From assembly GCA_028715225.1 (NCBI GenBank), contig JAQUSH010000031.1, positions 1-7,956 of the forward strand: DNA of 7,956 bases, written 5' to 3'. Below are positions 1 to 5,504 of this stretch, piece after piece. This stretch comes from Candidatus Aenigmatarchaeota archaeon (GTDB taxonomy: Archaea; Aenigmatarchaeota; Aenigmatarchaeia; Aenigmatarchaeales; Aenigmatarchaeaceae). Both the position numbers and the translations under genes were made by a program. Under the pieces are notes generated by a model. The model made no database searches. It had not been told where the DNA came from and saw only the letters and a program-made list of their open reading frames with translations. Every line of letters starts with the position of its first letter. Position 1 is the stretch's first letter.

Positions 1-49
1 ATATTACTATGACCAAAACAAACGCGATCAAAACACTTATTCCTTTCAT
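1..49 (-). CDS. Pilin/archaellin-like protein, N-terminal fragment (runs off left edge)
   Basis: Only the first 16 codons are inside the window, reading MKGISVLIAFVLVIVI. This closely matches the class III signal peptide and hydrophobic N-terminus of archaeal pilins and archaellins, where a prepilin peptidase cuts after Lys-Gly and the hydrophobic stretch packs into the filament core. The ATG overlaps the stop of the upstream gene in an ATGA arrangement, and a GGTGA ribosome-binding motif lies 4 bases before it. It is the fifth small membrane-anchored gene in a row after two T2SS-F platform genes, so a filament subunit or minor pilin is likely. The body of the protein is not visible, so major versus minor subunit cannot be decided. 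Confidence 0.75.
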   Translation of the reverse strand, partial: MKGISVLIAFVLVIVI

Positions 50-399
50 GTTGTCACCGTTCCATCTATTATTATTATGTCTTTATAATATTCTTCTCCT
101 TTCGATAACTGGATATCTACTGTAACCTGGTTTCCATTCACATTGTATTTTATAATTTGTGTGTATCCTTTCTCGGTCATGATTCCGTTTGAAAACAAAA
201 TAAACTTGTCTAAATTAGCTGAGATATCTTCTTTGTTTAGTATAGTATCGTCAACTACATTTATGGTTTCTGTCTTAAGATTTACAAAATAATCATGAAG
301 ATAATTATTAGATGATTCAACTTTTACTGAGTTTACTGAAAGCATAAGCAAAGCTACAGCAACTATTATGCTTACTGTTATGAAGATTTGTCCTTTCAT
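46..399 (-). CDS. Small pilin-like protein with KG/Q processing site
   Basis: A 117-residue protein of unassigned family. Residues 1-4 are MKGQ, followed by an uncharged hydrophobic segment (about residues 5-22) and a soluble remainder with a charged, asparagine-rich middle and a beta-rich C-terminal half. Lys-Gly before Gln at the start of a hydrophobic helix resembles class III prepilin sites, so cleavage after Gly3 is plausible and would leave Gln at +1. The glutamate usual at +5 in many pilins is absent. There is no cysteine. Its start overlaps the previous stop (ATGA, 396-399), with GGGTG 5 bases upstream; its stop overlaps the next start. I infer a minor pilin or pseudopilin of the adjoining T2SS-F system. 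An ordinary signal-anchored surface protein is the alternative. Confidence 0.7.
   Translation of the reverse strand: MKGQIFITVSIIVAVALLMLSVNSVKVESSNNYLHDYFVNLKTETINVVDDTILNKEDISANLDKFILFSNGIMTEKGYTQIIKYNVNGNQVTVDIQLSKGEEYYKDIIIIDGTVTT
54..58 (-). promoter_or_regulatory. Shine-Dalgarno site GGTGA for the pilin-like gene starting at 49
   Basis: GGTGA on the minus strand, 4 bases before the ATG and inside the end of the upstream gene. It fits translation by direct ribosome binding or coupling in the middle of an operon. Confidence 0.65.
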
Positions 400-710
400 T
401 TGTACACCCAGACCCTTACTAAACTATTTTCTGTTATATAGTCAGCTGAAGTAACTGTTCCTTCCGGCAATGTCGTTGAACAATCTGAACTTGAACAGAT
501 TTTGTATTGATATTTGTATGAAATTGGTATGCACTCTTTCAGTTTTGCATCCAGATCAGAATAATCTTTAGCGTATTTCAGACAGTTGTAAGTGATATCA
601 TGCATGCTCTGCTCTTGGATAGCTTGCTGAGGAAATAAGTAAATCATAACACTCATTATAATTAGTGCGCCGAGTACTGCTTCAACTGTGTTCACAAATC
701 CTTTTACCAT
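396..710 (-). CDS. Small pilin-like protein with VKG/F site and four cysteines
   Basis: A 104-residue protein. It begins MVKG followed by a hydrophobic helix (about residues 5-26) that contains one glutamate (Glu10), as in type IV pilins where a glutamate near the mature N-terminus aids assembly. If cleavage is after Gly4 the glutamate is at +6, one place beyond the classical +5. The outer part has four cysteines (43, 60, 72, 77). The last two enclose a four-residue loop, CSSSDC, which would suit disulfides outside the membrane. The C-terminus is a short beta-like strand, VRVWVYK. It overlaps the upstream gene by 7 bases and the downstream gene by 4. An AAGGTT motif (717-722) is only a weak ribosome-binding match. 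Probably a minor pilin/pseudopilin. Confidence 0.7.
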   Translation of the reverse strand: MVKGFVNTVEAVLGALIIMSVMIYLFPQQAIQEQSMHDITYNCLKYAKDYSDLDAKLKECIPISYKYQYKICSSSDCSTTLPEGTVTSADYITENSLVRVWVYK

Positions 711-1339
711 ATCATCAACCTTGCTAACTGGCTTTTATAATTCAGAACAACTGGAAACGACCTAGATACGATTGTTTCTTCTGGCGGATTCAGGCCGATT
801 TCGCATGTTCCTATCTTTAGTTTGAAATCATGCCCTACAAAATCTCTTATTTGATTATAATTTAGTTTTGAACATTTGTCTTCAGATGCTACTTCGTAAG
901 GTTGTTCTGAAAGAATCCTAACAGAGATGTCTTTGTTTCCCATTATGCTTCTTACATTTGTAGATCCTGAATAATAAATGTCAAAGTATCTTATCTGATT
1001 TGCAGCCAGAGAAACTGTAATAATAATGCTATTTTTTGAGCCAGATGCTATCAACCTGTCGCCTTCGTATACAAAATAATCAATTTTTTTGTTCATATTT
1101 ATATTAACTGTTTCGGTATGTGCATCGCCGCTAGTCTCTTCAAATCTTGATTTCATCAATCCTGCTTGCTCTGTTATGTCATGTAATATCTTGTTTTCTA
1201 AAACATCTGCGCTGGATCTCAATTCAATTAAACTGATATCATTCATATTGTTTGCAAAATCATTTGAAACGTAATAAATTGAAAATGAGATAACTCCTAT
1301 TGTTATTACTATAGCCATTATGAAATCAACTTGGGTCAT
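704..1339 (-). CDS. Membrane-anchored pseudopilin-like protein, 211 aa
   Basis: The N-terminus (MTQVDFIMAI) leads straight into a single membrane helix (about residues 6-24). A predicted helical segment (about 33-66) and a beta-rich extracytoplasmic domain follow, with two cysteines (156 and 179) that could form a disulfide. It is the largest of the five small anchored proteins, and its C-terminus (LARLMIW) resembles that of the next gene (VRVWVYK). It lacks the Lys-Gly processing site of its three downstream neighbours, so it may keep its N-terminus or be cut differently. Translation looks efficient: AAGGTGA (1347-1353) lies 7 bases before the ATG, which overlaps the previous stop as ATGA. 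The family is not recognised. A structural role in the pilus-like complex is inferred from position and architecture. Confidence 0.7.
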   Translation of the reverse strand: MTQVDFIMAIVITIGVISFSIYYVSNDFANNMNDISLIELRSSADVLENKILHDITEQAGLMKSRFEETSGDAHTETVNINMNKKIDYFVYEGDRLIASGSKNSIIITVSLAANQIRYFDIYYSGSTNVRSIMGNKDISVRILSEQPYEVASEDKCSKLNYNQIRDFVGHDFKLKIGTCEIGLNPPEETIVSRSFPVVLNYKSQLARLMIW

Positions 1340-1710
1340 TGCATTGTCACCTTGCCATTTTCATAGACTAAATATGCAGGCAGATATGCTTCTCCAGACA
1401 TTTGCATGTCTGCGTCTTTAGTTATCTCAGTATCATAGCCGCTCACAGTGATTAAATTGTTTGAAAGCTTGACTAGTATTTTGTTATCCTGCGAAGCTCC
1501 TATTTTTACTTTTGCTCCGAATTCAGCTGATTCTAAAGAATTGAATTGTATCAGTTTGTTTTGTATGTCGTCTGCGATGTAATTTAATTTCGCAGTAGCA
1601 TCAATCTCGCCCAATCTTCCAGTATATGTATACAGAGATGTGATTATCATCAGAACTGCTATAATTCCTATTGCGATGTAAGTTGTATGCGATACTATAG
1701 GCTGGACCAT
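1336..1710 (-). CDS. Small membrane-anchored pilin-like protein, first of the five
   Basis: A 124-residue protein with a short polar start (MVQPIVSHTT), one membrane helix (about residues 11-29), then a mixed soluble domain without cysteines. The layout, a hydrophobic N-terminal helix plus a small domain, is that of a pseudopilin, but no Lys-Gly processing site is present. It starts 30 bases after the second T2SS-F gene and opens a chain of overlapping genes that runs to the left edge. No Shine-Dalgarno motif precedes the ATG. The gap is T-rich on the coding strand (TTTTTATT centred about 25 bases upstream), so it may have its own leaderless promoter or be read through from the platform genes. 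No known family recognised. Confidence 0.68.
   Translation of the reverse strand: MVQPIVSHTTYIAIGIIAVLMIITSLYTYTGRLGEIDATAKLNYIADDIQNKLIQFNSLESAEFGAKVKIGASQDNKILVKLSNNLITVSGYDTEITKDADMQMSGEAYLPAYLVYENGKVTMQ
1347..1353 (-). promoter_or_regulatory. Shine-Dalgarno site AAGGTGA for the gene starting at 1339
   Basis: The strongest ribosome-binding match in the pilin-like operon, 7 bases before the ATG. A nearer in-frame-looking ATG (1345-1343) belongs to the end of the upstream gene and meets a stop after two codons, so the start at 1339 is favoured. Confidence 0.7.
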
Positions 1711-1740
1711 AAAGATAGTTTATTTCCTAGAATAAAAAGA

Positions 1741-2526
1741 TTAGACAAACATGCTCAAAACAACATAACCTACAATCATAAGTATCAGACTGTGCTTTAA
1801 ACCAGCTATTGTTCGTCCTTCTGACATTTTACCGATTACTAAACCTGAGAAGAATCCTTGTATTAGTATCATCTGCTTGAAAAGTATGCCGTAGCTTATC
1901 ATCGTACCAGTGAAACCAGATCCTGTTAAGTTCATACCTGGTATTAAGAATGTCTGCAAAGCAACCAGCACGCCTAAGAATACAAAGAATATGACATAAC
2001 CAGTCAGCATCTGCGAATAAGTAGATGACATTCTTTCTTTTCTAAGCTTGTTTATTTCAGCAACACTTCTGCCGATCGTATCTAAAACCTTAGCTATGTT
2101 TCCTCCGCCTTTAATTGCTTCATCTATAACAGAAACCGTACGCTTTATTACATCGCTTTTGTCTTTTGCAAAACTATTAAGTATCTTATCAAAAGGAATT
2201 CCCCAATCAATTTGCACAGCCATCTTATCTAGGTAAGGATCCAGCAAACCGTAGTCTGTTTTCTTAGTAGCAAGCACAGCCTGAGGCAATGTCATTCCAG
2301 CTCTTATGTTTTCAGATATGTCTCTTAAAAAATCTGGGAATCTTTCTTCAATTTCTTTGTTTACTCTGAATTTATTATATTCCAAAATTATTGGCATAGC
2401 CACTGTTACTAAAATAGAAAGTATCATGATTAATTCATTTTTGAAAGTGATCTGATTTACTATGAACATAATTATACCTACGACTACAGATGCAATTAAC
2501 ATGTATTTTTGTTTGTTCATTTTCAT
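1741..2526 (-). CDS. T2SS-F family platform protein, ArlJ/TadC C-terminal-half type
   Basis: This 261-residue inner-membrane protein belongs to the type II secretion F family, which forms the membrane platform on which pilus or archaellum subunits are assembled and on which the PilB/ArlI ATPase acts. Two N-terminal helices (about 8-25 and 31-49) are followed by a cytoplasmic helical T2SS-F domain (about 50-172) with typical text: EERFPDFLRDI, IRAGMTLPQAV and the glycine-rich IKGGGN turn. Three more helices follow (about 174-195, 208-232, 243-261), and EGRTIAGLKHSLIL near the end matches ArlJ-like C-termini. It starts one base after the preceding T2SS-F gene stops. ATG at 2526 is used here; ATG at 2520 is equally possible, and neither has a good ribosome-binding site. 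Function as half of a split platform is inferred. Confidence 0.9.
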   Translation of the reverse strand: MKMNKQKYMLIASVVVGIIMFIVNQITFKNELIMILSILVTVAMPIILEYNKFRVNKEIEERFPDFLRDISENIRAGMTLPQAVLATKKTDYGLLDPYLDKMAVQIDWGIPFDKILNSFAKDKSDVIKRTVSVIDEAIKGGGNIAKVLDTIGRSVAEINKLRKERMSSTYSQMLTGYVIFFVFLGVLVALQTFLIPGMNLTGSGFTGTMISYGILFKQMILIQGFFSGLVIGKMSEGRTIAGLKHSLILMIVGYVVLSMFV

Positions 2527-2527
2527 T

Positions 2528-3448
2528 TTACATCGCCGGCTGAGTCATCTCAAGGAATGCTAAAAATATTATGCTTAGCAAAGGTATCAAAACATAGACG
2601 CCTAATTTTATAACAAAATCAATCGGTAATCCAAAGACCGATCCTCCTATTGTATTCAGTATAGCAAGTATAGCAATCAGAATCAATGGTGTAGCGATTA
2701 GCAAAGCTGTGTAAAAATCAGCATATATTGATATTACTTCCGTATACTTCTGGCGGCTTAGTCTATAATTGAACATTGCCTCTTTAGAGTTTTCTCTAAG
2801 GAATCTGTTAAGGTTTCCGCCTGTCTGTATTGTTGTCAGTATTCCTTCTAAGAACTCCTTGAATTCTTTAGACGGAGTGTTCTGTATGACTTCTTTTATT
2901 GAAGCTGTTTCATCTAATCCAAACAGATCAATATTCCTTACTATTCTGTCTGCTTCTTTTGAAAGCACTCCGTATTCTTTGAACTGCGACAAGACTTTGA
3001 ACATTGCATATGGTGTAGCTCCTGACTCGGCAACTGCTGCCATATGATTTATAGCAAATGACAAGTTCGTGTCTATGCTGTCTCTTCTTTTGTTAGAGCG
3101 TATTGTCGGATACGAATAAGTATAAAGGAAAACCAATGACGTTGAAAGAGATGAAAATATCACTGCGCCAAGCAGAGAATATGCTAAAGTGAATTTCAAA
3201 AGTAAAAATAATGGTATAGTTATTATTAGTGTTAAACTGAAAGAGACTGTAGCAATCAAGAACATCATAGCTAAGTATGTTCTGAACATCATGTCTAATC
3301 CAGCTGAATCAAAGGGTGTTTTTAGATTCTTGAAATATTTCATTAATTTTTCATCAATTATGTTTCCGAATAATCTAGTTGATATTATCTTCAAGAAAGT
3401 AATGTCTTCTCTTTTAGCCTTCTTAACAATCTTCTTCTTTTTAGGCAT
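2528..3448 (-). CDS. T2SS-F family platform protein, ArlJ/TadB N-terminal-half type
   Basis: A 306-residue T2SS-F membrane protein. A lysine-rich cytoplasmic tail (MPKKKKIVKKAKRE) and an amphipathic region lead to membrane helices at about 57-84 and 88-112. The cytoplasmic T2SS-F domain (about 113-235) has the usual landmarks: INHMAAVAESGATPYAMF, then KEFLEGILTTIQTGGNL. Helices at about 244-266 and 279-298 follow. With the next gene it adds up to 567 residues, about the size of a single-chain ArlJ, so the two products probably form one platform. A TATA-like box centred 26.5 bases before the ATG overlaps the end of the upstream gene, and there is no Shine-Dalgarno motif, which suggests a separate leaderless transcript for platform and pilin-like genes. 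No PilB/ArlI ATPase gene adjoins it, unlike most such loci. Confidence 0.9.
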   Translation of the reverse strand: MPKKKKIVKKAKREDITFLKIISTRLFGNIIDEKLMKYFKNLKTPFDSAGLDMMFRTYLAMMFLIATVSFSLTLIITIPLFLLLKFTLAYSLLGAVIFSSLSTSLVFLYTYSYPTIRSNKRRDSIDTNLSFAINHMAAVAESGATPYAMFKVLSQFKEYGVLSKEADRIVRNIDLFGLDETASIKEVIQNTPSKEFKEFLEGILTTIQTGGNLNRFLRENSKEAMFNYRLSRQKYTEVISIYADFYTALLIATPLILIAILAILNTIGGSVFGLPIDFVIKLGVYVLIPLLSIIFLAFLEMTQPAM

Positions 3449-3470
3449 ACTAAAGAATTAGATTAGGTGG

Positions 3471-3478
3471 TATTAAAA
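3471..3478 (-). promoter_or_regulatory. TATA-like box for the first T2SS-F gene, overlapping the previous stop codon
   Basis: TTTTAATA on the minus strand, centred 26.5 bases before the ATG at 3448. It shares its bases with the TAA stop of the upstream gene. Spacing fits a transcript that starts at or next to the start codon. Confidence 0.5.
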
Positions 3479-4234
3479 CTTTGCCAAAGATGTTTGGCTT
3501 GATTTGTGTTTCTTTTTAATATTAGACTCTATAAAGAAAGTTGATCCATAACTATTATATATATCATCGCTCAGATAGCAAACTGCGTGATCACATATAA
3601 TGTCAGTGTAACCATCTGGGGCCATATTTAAACTAATACAAGCAATGTCGTTGTCGCATCTTCGATAGAATATTGCCTTTCCATTCTTATCAAAAATGGG
3701 TATTCCATTTTTATCTGTTATTGAAAAGCGTACTGATGTTTTCTTTATATCTTCAAAAAGAAGCCTTCTGTCGCTGACAATCTTAGCGCCTTTTCTAAGA
3801 ACAAATGATAGCCCGCATTCAGACATATCGTCATTTTTGTTAAGTATATCGGTTAAACTTATCAGAGCCGGCGGTTCTGATCCTTTTGATTTTACTTCTT
3901 TATAGATTTCCTTAGCATTGTGGGAAAAGTTGGGTCTCTCATATATAACCATTGCAGTATATGTATACTTTCCTCCTGAGAATAGTTTGAAGTTTCTTTC
4001 ACCATCAACTGGATATACATATTTCATTATATTTGCATGAGATGCAACTCGAATTCCCATCTCGCTACCAATCTCATTTGCAAGTGCGATAGCATGAGAT
4101 CTGCATCCCTTCAGGATGCCATCTTCAATTCTAAAGGTATCAAGAACCTTATTTCCATGATATTTATCTCTAGAAACCTCTTTATACAAGCTCAGAAATT
4201 CTCTTGCTAAGCTACCTCTAAGAACTCCAAACAT
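3473..4234 (-). CDS. Unrecognised soluble 253-aa protein between kaiC-like and T2SS-F genes
   Basis: I do not recognise this family. The protein has no signal peptide or membrane helix, so it should be cytoplasmic. Visible features: a mixed alpha/beta N-terminal half including GCRSHAIALANEIG (about 43-56); seven scattered cysteines or near-pairs, of which those at 193, 199, 214 and 219 cluster in the C-terminal third; an eight-residue tandem repeat, DKNGIPIF then DKNGKAIF (174-189); and a basic, polar tail (KKKHKSSQ, about 240-247). It sits 33 bases after the kaiC-like gene and 24 before the first T2SS-F gene, with its own TATA-like box and no Shine-Dalgarno motif. Position suggests an accessory or regulatory part of the pilus-like system, but a passenger gene is not excluded. 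Confidence 0.75.
   Translation of the reverse strand: MFGVLRGSLAREFLSLYKEVSRDKYHGNKVLDTFRIEDGILKGCRSHAIALANEIGSEMGIRVASHANIMKYVYPVDGERNFKLFSGGKYTYTAMVIYERPNFSHNAKEIYKEVKSKGSEPPALISLTDILNKNDDMSECGLSFVLRKGAKIVSDRRLLFEDIKKTSVRFSITDKNGIPIFDKNGKAIFYRRCDNDIACISLNMAPDGYTDIICDHAVCYLSDDIYNSYGSTFFIESNIKKKHKSSQTSLAKF
3668..3715 (-). repeat. Diverged 24-base tandem duplication encoding DKNG(I/K)(P/A)IF twice
   Basis: Two adjoining 24-base units (3692-3715 and 3668-3691) match at 17 of 24 positions by direct comparison. They encode eight-residue units that differ at two places. The duplication keeps the reading frame and probably adds a beta-hairpin-like element to the unrecognised protein. Confidence 0.7.
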
Positions 4235-4257
4235 AAATTTACGTTATGAAGAAAAGG

Positions 4258-4265
4258 ATTTAAAT
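4258..4265 (-). promoter_or_regulatory. TATA-like box for the unrecognised gene at 4234
   Basis: ATTTAAAT centred about 27 bases before the ATG at 4234, two bases after the stop of the kaiC-like gene. No Shine-Dalgarno motif is present in the gap, so a leaderless transcript is likely. Confidence 0.55.
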
Positions 4266-4267
4266 GT

Positions 4268-5122
4268 TCACATTTTCAAGAAAGCTTCTTCTTTTGGATA
4301 GACCACAATTCCGTGGCTTGTAATATCATACGGATGAAGCTTTTGAGAGTGTTTAGAACCACGCATCTTCCAGATTGTTAGCGAACGAGCGAACTGGCTC
4401 TCGGACCTCAGATAATATAGGACAATTATGCCATCAGATACGAACTCTTCTACTCCAAAACGAGACAATGAATTCTGCAATGGAAGTATTTCTGAAATAA
4501 TAACAGTCGTGCATCCTAGCTTTCTAAGCAGCAAAGATATGTTGAATATTGTTCTTCTAATCTCAGACGAGTCTCTTACATACAAACCTAAAGCTGATAT
4601 TGAATCTATAACTACCCGTTTGGCTCCTATCTTCTTTATGTTAGATTCAATCAGATCATAAATGTCTTCTGCGTGAAATGGATCATATCTTACAAAAATA
4701 ACTTTTCCTTCTTTCTCAAATTTAGAAAAATCATAGCCTAATTTTAGCGCATTTTCCTTTATGTTCTCAACCGGTTCTTCAAAACTGACATAGACACCAG
4801 CTGCACCTTTCTTTGCTCCGTTGTATAAGTATTGTAAAGAAAATATTGTTTTACCTGTACCAGTTGTTCCTGTTAGAAGAGTCAATGCTCCTGGGTTTAA
4901 ACCTCCTTCAATCAATTCATCTATGCCAGATATGCCTATTGGCACTCTTGATGTTCTTCCGGATCTGGTTTCTCTTACTTCTTTAGCTTCTTCAATATTT
5001 TCTGAAGGATTTGCAGAAATGATTTCTTCTGATTCTTTAAGCGGTTCTTCAGTTATGTCTTTAGATTCTTTGATTGCGTGTTTTTCAGGTTCCTTAGAAG
5101 CATGTTTCTTATCCTTTATCAT
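4268..5122 (-). CDS. Single-domain KaiC-like (RecA-fold) ATPase with charged N-terminal extension
   Basis: A 284-residue KaiC-family ATPase. Residues 1-57 are a lysine/glutamate-rich, probably disordered extension. The KaiC domain opens with SRVPIGISGIDELIEGGLN, followed by Walker A GTTGTGKT (85-92), the paired glutamates of SFEEP (114-116) expected for catalysis, Walker B VVIDS with Asp173, and the late KMRGSKHS segment (252-259) that lines the nucleotide or subunit interface. All ATPase landmarks look intact. One domain and this length match archaeal single-domain KaiC proteins and ArlH, the archaellum regulator that binds ArlI/ArlJ. Being next to T2SS-F genes favours an ArlH-like role, but the complete catalytic set is also typical of general KaiC regulators. 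ATG at 5122 lies 26.5 bases after a TATA-like box centre. Confidence 0.92.
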   Translation of the reverse strand: MIKDKKHASKEPEKHAIKESKDITEEPLKESEEIISANPSENIEEAKEVRETRSGRTSRVPIGISGIDELIEGGLNPGALTLLTGTTGTGKTIFSLQYLYNGAKKGAAGVYVSFEEPVENIKENALKLGYDFSKFEKEGKVIFVRYDPFHAEDIYDLIESNIKKIGAKRVVIDSISALGLYVRDSSEIRRTIFNISLLLRKLGCTTVIISEILPLQNSLSRFGVEEFVSDGIIVLYYLRSESQFARSLTIWKMRGSKHSQKLHPYDITSHGIVVYPKEEAFLKM

Positions 5123-5144
5123 AAATTAATTATTAGTCAACCGG

Positions 5145-5152
5145 TATAAATA
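5145..5152 (-). promoter_or_regulatory. TATA-like box for the kaiC-like gene
   Basis: TATTTATA on the minus strand, centred 26.5 bases before the ATG at 5122. There is no Shine-Dalgarno motif, so a leaderless transcript is likely. Read on the plus strand it is TATAAATA, which could also serve aIF1A with a short leader. Confidence 0.6.
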
Positions 5153-5154
5153 GA

Positions 5155-5162
5155 TTTATATA
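5155..5162 (+). promoter_or_regulatory. TATA-like box for aIF1A
   Basis: TTTATATA centred 26.5 bases before the ATG at 5185. The spacing supports that ATG, and a leaderless mRNA, over the TTG at 5170. Only two bases separate it from the box assigned to the divergent kaiC-like gene. Confidence 0.6.
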
Positions 5163-5184
5163 ATTAGAATTGATTAGTAGTTCT

Positions 5185-5493
5185 ATGTTAGATCAGCAAC
5201 AGGAGCAAGCTGAAATCGCAAGAACACGAATGCCTCACGGAAACGAGCAGTTTGCATTAGTAAAAGGTTTGCTTGGCGCTGGAAAGATTTCTGTAGATTG
5301 TGAAGATGGAAAGCATAGAATAGGAAGAATCATAGGAAAAATCAAGAAACGGGTCTGGATACGTGACGGAGACTTGGTTCTTATTACGCCTTGGGAGATC
5401 CAATCTGACGAACGATGCGATGTAATCTGGAAATATACAAGAACTCAAGCTAATTATCTTAAACGAACAGGCAAGCTAAAAATAGAATTATAA
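5185..5493 (+). CDS. eif1A: Translation initiation factor aIF1A
   Basis: A 102-residue archaeal homologue of eukaryotic eIF1A and bacterial IF1. It binds the A site of the small ribosomal subunit during start-codon selection. Sequence landmarks are RTRMPHGNEQFALVKGLLG (13-31), VDCEDGKHRIGRIIGKIKK (37-55), and WIRDGDLVLITPWE (58-71) with DERCDVIWKY (75-84). These form the OB fold, and the length is normal for the archaeal factor. ATG at 5185 is chosen: it starts just before the conserved region and its TATA-like box is correctly spaced. An in-frame TTG at 5170 would add only five unconserved residues. The gene ends two bases from a convergent gene. Rio1, commonly next to aIF1A in archaea, does not follow. 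Confidence 0.96.
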   Translation: MLDQQQEQAEIARTRMPHGNEQFALVKGLLGAGKISVDCEDGKHRIGRIIGKIKKRVWIRDGDLVLITPWEIQSDERCDVIWKYTRTQANYLKRTGKLKIEL

Positions 5494-5494
5494 A

Positions 5495-5504
5495 TTTATT
5501 TTTT
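5495..5504 (+). terminator. T-rich probable terminator of aIF1A
   Basis: TTTATTTTTT directly after the aIF1A stop. Archaeal RNA polymerase terminates at such coding-strand T tracts without needing a hairpin. The tract overlaps the stop codon and last bases of the convergent gene. Confidence 0.5.

Noticed and set aside
1089..1274. Plus-strand open frame opposite the 211-aa anchored protein
   Set aside because: It lies wholly inside a better-supported minus-strand gene, shows no promoter or ribosome-binding site, and its translation resembles no known family.
2518..2532. Sequencing frameshift joining the two T2SS-F genes into one ArlJ
   Set aside because: The upstream product ends naturally after its last membrane helix, and the downstream one begins with its own Met and helix pair. 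Separate genes are the simpler reading, though the idea stays listed as testable.
2769..3461. Plus-strand open frames opposite the first T2SS-F gene (2769-3047 and 3189-3461)
   Set aside because: Antisense shadows of a gene with clear T2SS-F sequence; no initiation signals of their own.
4428..5129. Plus-strand open frames opposite the kaiC-like gene (4428-4661 and 4821-5129)
   Set aside because: They mirror conserved KaiC codons, including the Walker A region, and have no independent support.
5170..5184. TTG at 5170 as the start of aIF1A
   Set aside because: It adds only five unconserved residues (beginning with TTG-encoded Met, then ISSS), whereas ATG at 5185 has a TATA-like box at the expected leaderless distance.
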